From assembly GCA_014529385.2 (NCBI GenBank), contig CM043966.1:111742468-111806467 (forward strand): a DNA stretch of 64,000 bases, given 5' to 3'. Under the pieces are notes generated by a model that worked only from the letters and a program-made list of their open reading frames with translations, was not told the DNA's origin and did no database searches. Positions 31,408 to 42,085 of the stretch are shown here, piece after piece. The position numbers and the translations under genes were made by a program. Origin of the DNA: Adiantum capillus-veneris (lineage: Eukaryota > Streptophyta > Polypodiopsida > Polypodiales > Pteridaceae). Position 1 is the stretch's first letter. Each line of letters begins with the position of its first letter.

Positions 31408-32022
31408 TCACTCCCCAATCATGCTTTGAGCTGCTTCATGTGCCTCTCCATTTAGAGAACGTTCAATGTGTCTGATGCTCCATGCTTCAAACTTTTTTAA
31501 CAGGCCTTTAATTCTGAAACACATTTCTTTCAATGAGGTGTTCTTGCTCTTCCACACACCCAGCACTTGTTTCACAACTAACAAGTCATCACCTTTTATG
31601 CTCAGTCTTCTAATCCCATGCTTCAAACAAATGTGTAATCCGGCTTCCAACGTAGCATATTCAGCCTCCTTGTTACTATGCGCATCCAATTTGAACCCTC
31701 TCTTACATACTAGCTTCCCCTCTCGATCGTAGAGTGCTATACCCCTTCAAGCTGCATCATGGATCTTCATGTATGAGCCATCAAAGAAAAAAACATGTGC
31801 ATTGCTAATCTGTGGCACTTCTTCGACTACCTTCCTCACCGCCTCTTCCTTAACAATAAGGGGATTCTCTTTGTAGGTCAACAAATCGGCTAGGGTAGCT
31901 CTTGGACTGTCTTTCACTAGAAAAGAGAACTCAAACTCTTGAAGCTCAATTACCCATTTCTTGACCACATTTGACATGCTAGTGCCATTAATTAACTGTG
32001 GCAAAAAGGCGTAACTCTTCAA
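31408..32022 (-). pseudogene. pol: Element C tether and archaeal-type RNase H
   Basis: The piece reads KKWVIELQEFEFSFLVKDSP (tail of the gypsy RNase H/tether). It continues into HVFFFDGSY, a TGA at about 31747, then GIALYDREGKLV, NKEAEYATLEAGLH, KGDDLLVVKQVLG and LNGEAHEAAQ. The D, E, D order with FDGSY and EAEY identifies the second, archaeal-like RNase H known from the Tat lineage of plant gypsy elements. The last acidic position (usually AD) reads AHEA, so it may be degraded. Confidence 0.82.
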
Positions 32023-32477
32023 GAAAACAAAAGTTCATGGTAGCAAGTAATGACGAAATTGTCAACAAGCAAATATTACACTGGCCATCACTAGCTCTAC
32101 TTCGGACAATTTTCTTTATGCTACCAACTTCACTCGGCTTGTACAATACACTGGCCTCATATAATTTTTGCCCTTCCCCTTTTGCAATAGCATGGCTCCA
32201 ATGACTCATGGATTTCTTTGTCCACCATAAGAAATAAAACATCAACATCCTCCTCACTGATGGTAGTACTATCACTGTCCTCCTCAGTCACTGTGGAATA
32301 GTCTTCATCACTAGACTCGTCCTCAACTTCATAAAGCTCTTCCAATACTTTCCTTGTGTCCATATTATATAGCTTCGTGGCACCTGTCTTTCCATAGAGG
32401 CTAATCGTACCACGTCTCCAATCTTGAACAGCTCCCACTACACGTAACCATGGTCTGCCCAGTATAATAGGATATGC
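32023..32477 (-). pseudogene. Element C post-protease linker; RT deleted
   Basis: A frame at 32157-32438 continues from protease (WRRGTISLYGKTGATKLYN) into an acidic linker (EDESSDEDYSTVTEEDSDST). It then meets, within about 150 bp, sequence leading into the RNase H tether. None of the RT blocks (VDYRxLN, SGYxQ, xxDD) is present anywhere between protease and RNase H. An internal deletion of roughly 1-1.3 kb is inferred. Confidence 0.7.
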
Positions 32478-32840
32478 TCACAATCCCGCTGGCATCACAT
32501 GAAAATCAACCACTGCCTTTGCATCATATGCCTCCACTTCTAAGCTCTTTACAACACCCAAACATTTTACTTTCTGATGGTTTGCCAATCTGATCCGAAA
32601 GCCTAACACCCCAGTCACTATAAGACCCATCTTCTCAACGCATGAGTGTGTTATGACACATATTTGGGCTCCACCATCCACATAACCTTGTCCCAGATTT
32701 TTTCTTTTGTGCCACACATCTACTATTGGGCAAATGTTTGGTGGCTCGTCCATTGCCAACACCCTCATTGAACCTCTCTCTGGCTCTTTCTCCATTGGGT
32801 TAACCATCCTCTTCCATTGTCTCTTTAGCTTAGGCACCAT
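32478..32840 (-). pseudogene. Element C aspartic protease
   Basis: Reads GYVDGGAQICVITHSCVEKM, then LEVEAYDAKAVVDFHVMP, a retropepsin-like arrangement with DGG at the active site. After a frame change the next segment supplies the ILGRPWL motif. Upstream it is separated from gag by the foldback element at 32867-34270. Confidence 0.75.
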
Positions 32841-32866
32841 ATCTTAAGGTGCCCAGAAGTAACATC

Positions 32867-34270
32867 CATTAGGAGATTTCGGAGGTCTTTTGGAGGGTCT
32901 TTTGGTAGAGAGAGGAAAATAAGCTCCTCCAATGAGAGAAGAGCCTACGTTACGTAGAAAAATAGATTGATATTAACAAAAATATAAAAGGTGTCCCTCT
33001 CCTCATTTAATAATCTAGTGATCCTTGAAGACGAGCACTCTCTTTTATTTAATGCGAGCACCTTTTTCAGAAGGTAGATGCGGTGCATTTGATACGGGAT
33101 ACGTCATCACTAGAACTCAAAAAGTCACAAAACTATCAAGTGGTGGAAGATTTTGAAACTTTTGATACTGCCAATGCGTCCGGAACACACATATCTCCTA
33201 GAAATGAATGTCCAATTGCCTCGCTTAAACATCCAAAGAGGCCAAAAATGTCAAACACCCCTAAAAGAACATTTTACTAACGGCGCGCGTGCGGGCATTT
33301 CAAAATTTTGGAATGCCTCCTCGCGCGCCGTTAGTAAAAAGGCCATTTTCCCTCTTTTTAGGGAGCTTTTTTAGAGGAAAATGTCCAAAAACCTCTAAAA
33401 AGGGCCTTTTTGGAAAGATAAGTGTCCAAAAATCACTAAAAAGAGCTTTGTACTAACGGCGCGCGAGGGGGCATTCCAAAATTTTGGAATGCCTCCTCGC
33501 TCGCCGTTAGTAAAAAGGCCCTTTTTTTCTTTTTTTAGGGATCTTTTTGAGAGGAAAATGTCCAAAAACCTCTAAAAAGGGGCTTTTTGGAAAGATAAGT
33601 GTCCAAAAATCACTAAAAGAAGCTTTGTACTAACGGCGCGCGAGGGGGCATTCCAAAATTTTGGAATGCCTCCTCGCGCGCCGTTAGTAAAAAGGCCCTT
33701 TTTTCTTTTTTTTAGGGAGCTTTTTGAGAGGAAAATGTCCAAAAACCTCTAAAAAGGGGCTTTTTGGAAAGATAAGTGTCCAAAACCCCCCAAAAATGGG
33801 CTTTGTACTAACGGCGCGCAGAGGGGCATTCTAAAATTTTAGAATGCCTCCTCGCGCGCCTTTAGTAAAAAGCCCATTTTTGGGGGTTTTTTGACATTTT
33901 TTGCCTCTCCGGATGTCGGAATGAGACAAGTAGACATTCGTTTTTAAGGTATTTTGGCGTTCCGGATGCATTGATGGTGTCAAAATCCTCAAAATCTATC
34001 ACTATTTTACAGTTTGTGACTTTTCAACTTTCAGTGATGACGTAAGCTGCATTGAATGCGCCGCACCTGCCTCTTGAAAAAGACGCTCGCATTAAATAAA
34101 AAAGTGACCGTTTTCAAGGACGATTGGGAATATAAATCTTACTTTTCAGAGTGTCTGGTTGTCCTTTTGGACGTACTCACAAGGTGCAAGTGCATTTTAA
34201 AAAAAGTTTCTAGAGAGAGAAATACAATTTCTTACAAGGCCCTCCAAATGACCTCCAAAATTTTCTAATG
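32867..34270. mobile_element. Foldback/long-TIR element with tandem hairpin core (1.4 kb)
   Basis: The + strand ends are CATTAGGAGATTTCGGAGG and (reverse complement) CATTAGAAAATTTTGGAGG. The inverted similarity continues for about 390 bp inwards on each side (for example TATTTAATGCGAGC, ACGTCATCACT and GCATCCGGAAC-like blocks in both arms). The core (33272-33890) is four tandem hairpins. It interrupts element C between gag and protease; joining the flanks gives in-frame ...ASRKA then DVTSG.... No target duplication is evident. No transposase frame is present, so it would be non-autonomous. Confidence 0.82.
33272..33890. repeat. Four tandem ~177-bp units, each with a GC-rich near-perfect hairpin
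   Basis: Hairpins at 33275-33336, 33451-33512, 33628-33689 and 33806-33867 start TACTAACGGCGCGCG and end with the reverse complement. Stems are about 31 bp around the centre CCAAAATTTTGG. The period is 176-178 bp. The spacers repeat GAGGAAAATGTCCAAAAACC. In the fourth copy both sides of the stem change together (CTAAAATTTTAG), keeping it paired. Confidence 0.93.
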
Positions 34271-35564
34271 GGCTTTCCTGCTCGCCAGATCCTCCTTCAA
34301 ACCATAGCTTAATTGCCCATCCCCTAGTGGAAAATCTGAAACATGAATCTTGCAACAAGTCCTTTTCCTCTTGGCCTTGACATGCTCGCCTTCATGGCTC
34401 TTTCCCTTCTTCTTACTAGGACCTGGGGCACTTCTTCCTTCCTTGTCCTCTATGCCCAATAGGCATCACTAATGTATCCTCCAGCTTTGCTGCCTTCTCC
34501 AAGGTGACCACACTTATCACTTTTGTCTTTTCAGTTTCCTCTTGGGTTAATCCAGTGGTTCCTTCTTCTCCCTTAATTTCGATGCCATAATCATTTGACC
34601 TAGTTAGCACATGTCTTGGAAATGGATACATGTCTCCCCCCATCCTTGGTGGCCTATCACATTGCGGGCTGATGTGTCCCAACTCTCCACAATTATAACA
34701 TGTGGACGTTTGCCTCTAGACTCTACCATTGCTTTGTCCAACACCATTCCTGGGTCTTTCTTCACCTCTTGGCTGATTTGCAAACCTCCCTCGACCTTGA
34801 TTATTTCCCACATTACCTAGCATGTTTAGGATGAGATTATTCATTAAATCTACCACTTGCCTCATGTCTTGCCTTAGCCCATCATCTTGCACTGCTGTAG
34901 TGACCACTGCTCACATAACTTGAGGAGTAATAGAAAACACTGGTTCATGATGAACCCCTGGCATGTGACCTTGTAAAGAATCCATAGGCTGAAACTTAGG
35001 CCTCCTTGGCGAAGACTCCACCCCTAGCTGGCTCATTTTCCTCAGCTTCCACTCTTTGTTCCTTGCCAACTCCAATGCATCTTCATATGTTCTAGGCTTC
35101 TTTAGCTCCACTCTCCAACATATATTCTCCCAAAGACCAGCCAAGAATCTGTCCTTCTTCATCATGTCAGGTGGGGGTACTTGTGGTTCTAAGGCCTTGC
35201 ACATCCGCTTCCATGCCAATGAAAACTTACGTATGTACGCATCTACTGGCTCACCTTCGCTTTGCACCAAACCCTGTACTTCTTGCCACACTTTGGCAGG
35301 ATCTTCTATATTCACAAACTCCACTTCCAATCCATGCCTTAGATTGTCCCAACTCAATCTTACAGGTGGATTAGCCACACGCAAATCCTCTTCAAATGCT
35401 TTGGACCAAACTCGTGAATCACTCTTCAAACAAATCTGGAGAAGACGTAACATCTGCACCGAGTCATGACTCTGGTTGCTAATGCAGGCAACCTCTATCT
35501 TTTCCAAAAAGTCTTCCACATCTTCATAACTTCTTCCATGAAATTCCGGATAAGAGAAAGCCAT
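34271..35564 (-). pseudogene. gag: Element C gag
   Basis: Begins MAFSYPEFHGRSYEDVEDFL, with a capsid-core pattern through VWSKAFEEDLRV, FVNIEDPAKVWQEVQGLVQ and the YEDALELARNKEW motif. After a stop at about 34911 a QG/RG-rich region and a canonical zinc knuckle CYNCGELGHISPQC follow (about 34700-34659), then a charged region reaching the foldback insert. At least three stops or frameshifts break it. Confidence 0.85.
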
Positions 35565-36564
35565 GGCTACCCAAGTTTCGATGCCTCAAGAACCCCTTTG
35601 AACACACGTGCAAGAACCCAAAACTTTTGACTGACTCAATTTCTAGAAACTTCAATGGAGATTGTCTTTAGATAAGGACAAACACATGCACATCAAATGA
35701 GTTTTCATAGTTAATCATTGGAATTACAACAGGCAAAGGGCACTCCAGTATCTCTCTTAATCTTCTTGGCCCGAACATAAAGACTATGCACTGCTGGAAA
35801 AAACTCTTCCTGGACACATGAACATTTATTTGGATTCTTTGTGATCATCCATTAAAGCCAACCTTGTAGCTCCCAAGAAAGCACACCTTACTTATCCTCT
35901 GATTTTCCCAGAATTTCAGCAGCATAACAGCATAAATGGCTCAGAAGACCAAAAAACCAACCATCACAACTTGGAAAAATTTTGGCAGAGTTTTCTCAGA
36001 AGTAGAGCAGTAAGAACCCAAAATATAGATTGTATATGTATGCATAACCTGCCAACAATAGAACCTGAGCATCAAGTAGGAATCACTAGTACATAGCCTA
36101 TGGTGAGGTCACAAAAAGGGTGCTCCAGCCACCTGTATCATCGAAAGGATCTCACATTTGATAATCCCCCAACTCAATAAAACCTCACGCTATCGACCCT
36201 CTCACGAAAGCTTATGCAAATCTTATATAGTCAAGTCTCAGAAATGACTATCTTCCAGACCAAGTCTCAGAAATGGCTAGGACTGCCAAATAAAACCAAT
36301 TATGGCTCCACAAAGGCGTACAATGGTAGTATCCACAAGTAACATACAATACCAGACAATGCGCTGAAGTAGGTGCCAAATGATGCATACTCACAGCAAC
36401 TACAAGTGACTTCCATTGTTAGTGTATCACTCTACTCGAGCTACCTGTACCTATGTGAGTCACCTGTACCTATATCTGTCCCTGTAACCTGTAACTTATA
36501 ATCTGCAACCTGTAATCCCAAATCTCGAAGCTTGAAGCTCGAAGCAGAAGGTACTCACGGAAGA
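35565..36564 (-). other. Element C 5' leader
   Basis: About 1 kb of AT-rich untranslated sequence between the primer site and the gag start. No frame or motif is supported. Confidence 0.65.
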
Positions 36565-36582
36565 TCCTATGTGGAGGCGCCA
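36565..36582 (-). other. Primer-binding site of element C
   Basis: Minus-strand TGGCGCCTCCACATAGGA, 6 bp inside the 5' LTR. Only the first seven or eight bases match the tRNA-Asp type, so the primer tRNA is uncertain. Confidence 0.55.
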
Positions 36583-36588
36583 AAAGAA

Positions 36589-37744
36589 TGTGAGCGGGAT
36601 GGAAACACACACAATGCCTCTATAATGAATCGACACACACTCTTGGGATGATACACACACACACACTATGGCGCACCACTTGGCTTACCCAACCCACCTG
36701 GCCGAGATAGGGAACACACTGATGGAGCGACAGGAGAGAGACTATTCATTTGCCCACTTTACACAGAGAGACACATACACACACACACACACACACACGA
36801 AAAAAACTCAGCTAAAAAGAGGAGAAATTTTTATATTTAGATACAATTGAGCTTGGGCCAACACCAATGGGGCAAATAGCTCACACGATATAGGTAAAAT
36901 ACGCCAGACTCAATCACAAATTGGAGCAGAAGCTTCGCTCATAGGAGAAACTTACACAGCCAAAACAACAAAAAAATTGTGACGAATTTGACAAAATGAA
37001 AATTTTCATCGTGTCTGGAACGGCCCAAAACCCCAGTCTACAATGTCAAAGTGCTCAAATCCAACCTCGGATGAGCAATTTACGGCCAAAACAGGCTCCA
37101 AAATTAGCAAAAACTCACTTGCGGCTGTTCTTCCTCTTCTCTCCACATTTGTTTTGGTCTTCTCTCCAGTTTTTCAGTTCCCACACTTAGCTTTATTACT
37201 TGGGCACCTTTGGCCTATTAGTTGATCTCAAACGGACCCCGAACAGGCCAAAAAGTGACGTCGCAGTGCATAGTTGTCACCCTCCTGTCTCCATCCCCAC
37301 ACCTGACACTCAACTTTTTCCAATAATGCATCCCGCAATCACGTGAAGTGGACCCCAAATACAATTCTCATGATGACCTTTTTGCATAATTATCACAAGA
37401 AAACACCCACGTTGTGTCCGTACTTATCCACGTGTAAATATTGACCCCATTCGACCTCCTAATGCCACTAGATGCCATCTGACACGCTTGCTTACCTCAT
37501 GTTGTCAGCCCATGGATAGCTTCCTCGAGAATTTTTACGCGATACCAACTCCTCATTATTATAGAAAAAACACATTGGTACTGGTGATAGTGAAAATCGA
37601 TGCATTATGTACATGTTGTCCTACCTGTACACATGTGGGCCCCATGCAATCACCTGGCTCTGGAAAATGGGCAATCCTTTATTTTATGCACTGTGCATGT
37701 GTATATACATATACACAATTCCTTGCTCCAAAAACCTCCTAACA
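36589..37744 (-). repeat. 5' LTR of element C (1156 bp)
   Basis: + strand ends TGTGAGCGGG and TCCTAACA; aligns to 15344-16491 throughout. GCGT at 37745-37748 is the right copy of the target duplication. Confidence 0.9.
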
Positions 37745-37748
37745 GCGT

Positions 37749-38857
37749 CATGAAGTACTTGAGACTTTGATGGTCTGTTCGTAAAATGAATGGAGTCCTC
37801 AATAAATAGTGCTTTCATGTGTCTAGGGCATGTAGAACAGCTAAAAGCTCTTTCTCATAAATACCCAAGACCTGTTCATCCATATTGAGCCTTCGGCTCT
37901 CATATGCTATGGCATGCCCTTCTTGAAGCAAGACTGCTCCAAGGCAATCACCACAATCATCACATTGGACCTCAAATGGCTTTGAGAGATCCGGAAGCAT
38001 AAGGACTGGTTGAGAGGTAAGCTTCTCTTTTAGCTTGTCAAAAAATTTTTGCTCTTTAGCAGTCCATGAATACTTAACGTTCTTCTTCGTTAAGTCATGT
38101 AATGGTCCTGCTATTTGAGAAAATTTTGCTATGAAGCGTCTATAGTATGCACACATACCAATAAAGCTTCTTAGCTCATGTAGATTCCTGGGATTAGGCC
38201 ATGCTTTTATTACCTCTAACTTCAATGGATCCATACGAATACCATCTTGAGAGATAATATGACCTAAGTATTGAATCTCTTGAAGGAAGAATTTGCTTTT
38301 CTTTTGGTTGAGAAAAAGCTTGTTCTCCCTCAATGCTTGAAAAGTCACTTGGAGATGTTGCTTGTGTTCCTCCAAGGACTTGGAGTAGATGATGATATCA
38401 TCAAAGAACACTCCAGTGAACTTGCGGTAGGGTCTAAATATTTTCTCCATTAAACGATTGAATGTGGCAGGTGCATTGGTCAAGCCAAAAGGCATGACTA
38501 GATATTCATAAAGACCAAACGTTGTATGAAACGCGGTCTTTAGGATATCTTCCTCGACTATCCTTATTTGATGATAGCCACTTTTAAGGTCAATCCTACT
38601 GAAGTAGATAGAGCCTTGTAGCTTATCAAATAGATCTTCTACCCGAGGTACGGGAAATATTTTTTTGATAGTGATATGGTTTAGTGCGTGATAGTCCACA
38701 CACATGCGGTATGTACCATCTTTCTTTTGCACTAAAAGGGCTGGAGAACAAAAGGGAGAGGAGCTAGGTCTCACCATCCCTTTGTCTACCAATTCTTGTA
38801 CTTGCCTCATAATCTCCTCTTGTTGAGCTTGGGAAACTCGATAAGGAGGCTTGTTAG
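37749..38857 (-). pseudogene. pol: Element D reverse transcriptase and RNase H (left-hand piece)
   Basis: Reads NKPPYRVSQAQQEEIMRQV, MCVDYHALN, FSRIDLKSGYHQIRI, MPFGLTNAPATF and FFDDIIIYSKS. The thumb (GMCAYYRRFIAKFS) and RNase H (EVQCDDCGDCLGAVL, YEKELLAVLHAL) follow. DLKSGYHQ and FFDD are chromovirus-type. One TGA at 37815 replaces the usual Trp after HALDT. The left end breaks exactly at the element C target site and the right end exactly at the 5.1-kb inverted-repeat element. Confidence 0.92.
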
Positions 38858-39256
38858 CATTAGGAGAAATATGAACCTTGCATGGGCATTGTAAGGAATC
38901 CTAATTTTTAGGGATTAAAGCTAATGTTGTGTAGGGTTAAGGGGACAAGGGCATTCAAGAAGCTAGTTTTGAGTAGACTTTTCTAGCTTTTTTTTAGACA
39001 CATGTAGGATGTGGACCTAAGAGGTCACTTTCTCTCTCTAGCTTTTGGAAAGTGAAGGGAGTAAAGGGGTGTGGCCACATCAGCAAAAACGTGGGTCACT
39101 AAGAGCCAAAATTTGAATTTTTTTCAAAAAAGTTATTTTTACTTATTTTTGACTTAAAATTCCCTCCCAAAATATATACACATCAAAAAATCATTTTTTG
39201 ACATTTTTTTAAACCTACAAACACTAAAAGTCCACTTTTTCAAAAAAAAAAACCTT

Positions 39257-39490
39257 TGTTCTCTCCTCCTCCTTTCTCCTCTCTCCCTCTCCTCTCCCTC
39301 CCTACCCCCTTCTCTCCTCCTCCTCCCCTCTCTCTCCCTCTCCCCCCTCTGCCCCCTTCTCTCCTCCCATGTTCCTCTCCTCTCCTCTCCCTCCCTACCC
39401 CCTTCTCTCCTCCTCCTCCCCTCTCTCCCTCTCCCCCTCTGCCCCCTTCTCTCCTCCCATGTTCCTCCCTCTCCCTCCCCCCTCTTTCTT
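39257..39490. repeat. Polypyrimidine tract
   Basis: Almost pure CTCCTCC/CTCTCCC sequence, with an approximate internal repeat (a CCCCCTTCTCTCCTCCCATG block twice, near 39349 and 39440). It produces low-complexity frames on both strands; none is a gene. Confidence 0.9.
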
Positions 39491-41295
39491 TTCATTCTTT
39501 GCTTCCTCACGCAACAACTGCCATGGTGCTCACGGACATCACAAATCGTATCCCTCCACCACCATGTACTCCGCACAACAAAAGTGTACATATTGCTTGT
39601 CCGCAGTGTTTGCACCGAAGGCCGCACGTGAGGGTGAGCAGAGGTCATCCCAAGATCGTCATATTGTCGGTGAGACGAATGTGTATGGTTCTTCAATATC
39701 TTGGGAGGGGAGAAGTAGGCTTGTTAGGCTATTGCAATTGGTTGTGTATGGGTGAAGGTGCTTCTTTGCATTCGTGGATGCACGAATGTCAAGCTCTTCA
39801 GCTCAAAATAGTGGCATTACAAGAAATAGTGGGTGCAGGTTAGAGAGGTCAAGTGTCACCACTTTTCCTCTAAAACAGCCTTCTTTGTTACATCTTGCAG
39901 GTAGGTGCTTCAAATCCATCCTTATTAGAGGTGGGTAATCTCATCCTAATGCAAGAATGGCTCAAGGAACTAGCATAACATGAAGCTTTTACGGTGGCAC
40001 AAAGCTCTCCTTAAGCAATGTGGCTCCCACTACACCAAAAATCACTATGCTAACATGGAGAGATCCCTAGTAGGACAATACAACAACTTTTCATCAGCAG
40101 CACACCCTTTCCTAACATGAGGGCACCCCCACCAGAGATATTTTTATATGATAGGTCACCCCATGAGCATACCATGTCATGGAATGGATGTAAGAACTAT
40201 GATTGCACTACCCCTTGGAAGTTGTTCACGAATGTATGTTTATCAAAGTTAATGAGAAGAAGTTTGGACTTTTTTGTTTGTTGATGTATAAGAGCACTCT
40301 TGGTCTACCATATTTTAGATTGTTTGATAAGTTAAATAAGATTTGTAGTCATTTAAAGTATCTTTTTTTTTTGTAAGATTTTACATGAGAAGACATGATA
40401 AAGTACAAGAGATCTTGACAGAATAAACCTCGATGAGATTCCCACCATGCACTTGTGACACCATACCTCTCCTTGAACCCTTTGACTTCTATCATTGTGG
40501 GGAGTCCAATGGGGGGCTATTTTCAAATTTTTAGCATAACTTTTTTTTGAAGGAAATTTTGGTTATTCTAAAATTTATACACAGTCTAGGAGTTCATTCT
40601 GATTGTTTTTCTTCAGTTTCAAATTTTGACCGAGTACACTCCTTGGAAGCCACTTTTGAAGGTGTTAGGGTGAGATTTTGGGAAAGTTTTGTATGTAGGA
40701 AATACAGTCCTTAACACAATAAAAAACAATGATTCTTTGAGTATTTTCAGATTCCATGGTTTTAATGCTCGTTGGAGCCCGTAGATTAAGAAAAAAGTAA
40801 AAAATGTATGTTTTACATCATTTTTAAATAAATTGTCAACTTGCACATTGATTTTTGGAGAATGCGAGCAAGATATGATTTTTTCTCATCACATGATGAT
40901 CGAAGAACGCGATGAGATGAACAAATTCATGTGAGACAAGCCCAGACAGATTCGGAGCCGATTGAAATCTAGAAGCTGTTGAAAACAACCAAAAAGTTCA
41001 ACACTTTAAAATAATTAAAAAAAAAAACTTAACACTTGAATCATGGCCATGCATCAAAAATATGCTCACACAGTGAAGGAGGTGCTTCAAAGCTATGGAA
41101 ATCAGTATAAAATGCAAGCAATAGCGTTGGAGGCTATTCAAGAAGTTGTAGAGGCTCACATCATTTCAGATCACTTTGCAATGACAAAATGATTAAGAGT
41201 TGTGTCTACTGTCTCCATAGTGATTTGGCTTTTCTGTTTATCCATGTGTTTTAAGTTAAGTGGTTTTGGCCATGAAGAGTAAAATTTAAATCAAA
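39491..41295. other. No gene recognised inside the 5.1-kb element, left part
   Basis: Mixed sequence without a supported coding frame. A few ATG-initiated frames under 200 codons overlap the polypyrimidine tract and show no family signature. Confidence 0.5.
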
Positions 41296-42085
41296 TATTA
41301 ACATTTTTGCCATCCTAAGGGGCAAACAAAGCTAGAAAATGCAAAAAAAAGGGTGGCCACAAGGGCGCGCAGATGGCCCATCCAGCAGTTTTGGATGGCT
41401 CATCTGCGCGCCCTTGTGGCCACCCTTTTTTTTGCATTTTCTAGCTTTGTTTGCCCCTTAGGATAGCAAAAATGTTAATAGCTGATGAAACCAGATGTTT
41501 ATGTAGCATGAGACTAGATTTTTATATTGTCCAATGTGATTTGGTCTTTTGGTGTAGGGAACTAGTAAGTTGAGTTGAAGGAAGGCATAATGTGCTTGAA
41601 AAGTTAAATTTTACATTCATCTCACCTTTTCCAAGGTCCTGGAGTGCAACAATAGCCTAATTATGCAAAAAAAAGGGTGGCCACAAGGGCGCGCAGATGG
41701 CCCATCCAACAGTTTTGGATGGCTCACCTGCGCGCCCTTGTGGCCACCCTTTTTTTTGCATTATATGGCCTTGTCTGCCCCTTATAATAGCAAGAATGTT
41801 AATATTTGATGAAACCACATGTTTATGCAGCATGAGACTAGATTTTTATACTGTCCAATGTGATTTGCCCTTTTGGTGCAGGGAACTAGTAAGTTGAGTT
41901 GAAGGAAGACATAATGTGCTTGAAAAGTTCAATTTTAGGTTCATCTCATCTTTTCCACGTTTCTGGAGTGCAGCAATAGCCTAATTATGCAAAAAAAGGG
42001 TAGCCACAAGGGCCCACATATGGCCCATCCAGCAGTTTTGGATGGCTCACTACGCGCGCTTGTGGCCACCCCTTTTTTTGCATTA
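41296..42085. repeat. Three tandem 324-bp units with GC-rich palindromes
   Basis: GCAAAAAAAAGGGTGGCC-type stem starts recur at 41341, 41665 and 41989, a period of exactly 324 bp. The first palindrome is a 185-bp inverted repeat (41296-41480, arms near 88 bp) around GCAGTTTT. The second (about 41659-41764) keeps only the inner stem. The third has lost several pairs (for example GGGTAGCC and CCCACATATGG). The spacers share ACTAGATTTTTATA and GGGAACTAGTAAGTTGAG. Confidence 0.92.

Larger units (their letters stand above)
15344..37744 (-). mobile_element. Element C: Tat-like Ty3/gypsy inserted in element D
   Basis: Bounded by two related LTRs (15344-16491 and 36589-37744), each TG...CA. The 4-bp GCGT lies on both sides (15340-15343 and 37745-37748). 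It carries gag, protease, a tether with an archaeal-type RNase H, and integrase. RT is missing. It contains two later insertions, 16562-30055 and 32867-34270. Without them it is about 7.5 kb. Its LTRs are visibly more diverged than those of element B, in keeping with its being older. Confidence 0.88.

Noticed and set aside
33275-33336. MicroRNA precursor
   Set aside because: Near-perfect symmetric stems in tandem within a transposon fit siRNA sources better; no mature-strand signature can be judged from sequence.
33272-33890. Centromeric satellite because of the ~177-bp period
   Set aside because: Only four units, confined within a bounded transposon; satellites form long arrays.
33272-33890. 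CRISPR array
   Set aside because: Repeats are long, palindromic and lack regular unique spacers; the DNA is from a plant.
39256-39843. Proline/serine-rich protein in the polypyrimidine tract
   Set aside because: Low-complexity translation of CTCCTCC sequence in two frames at once.
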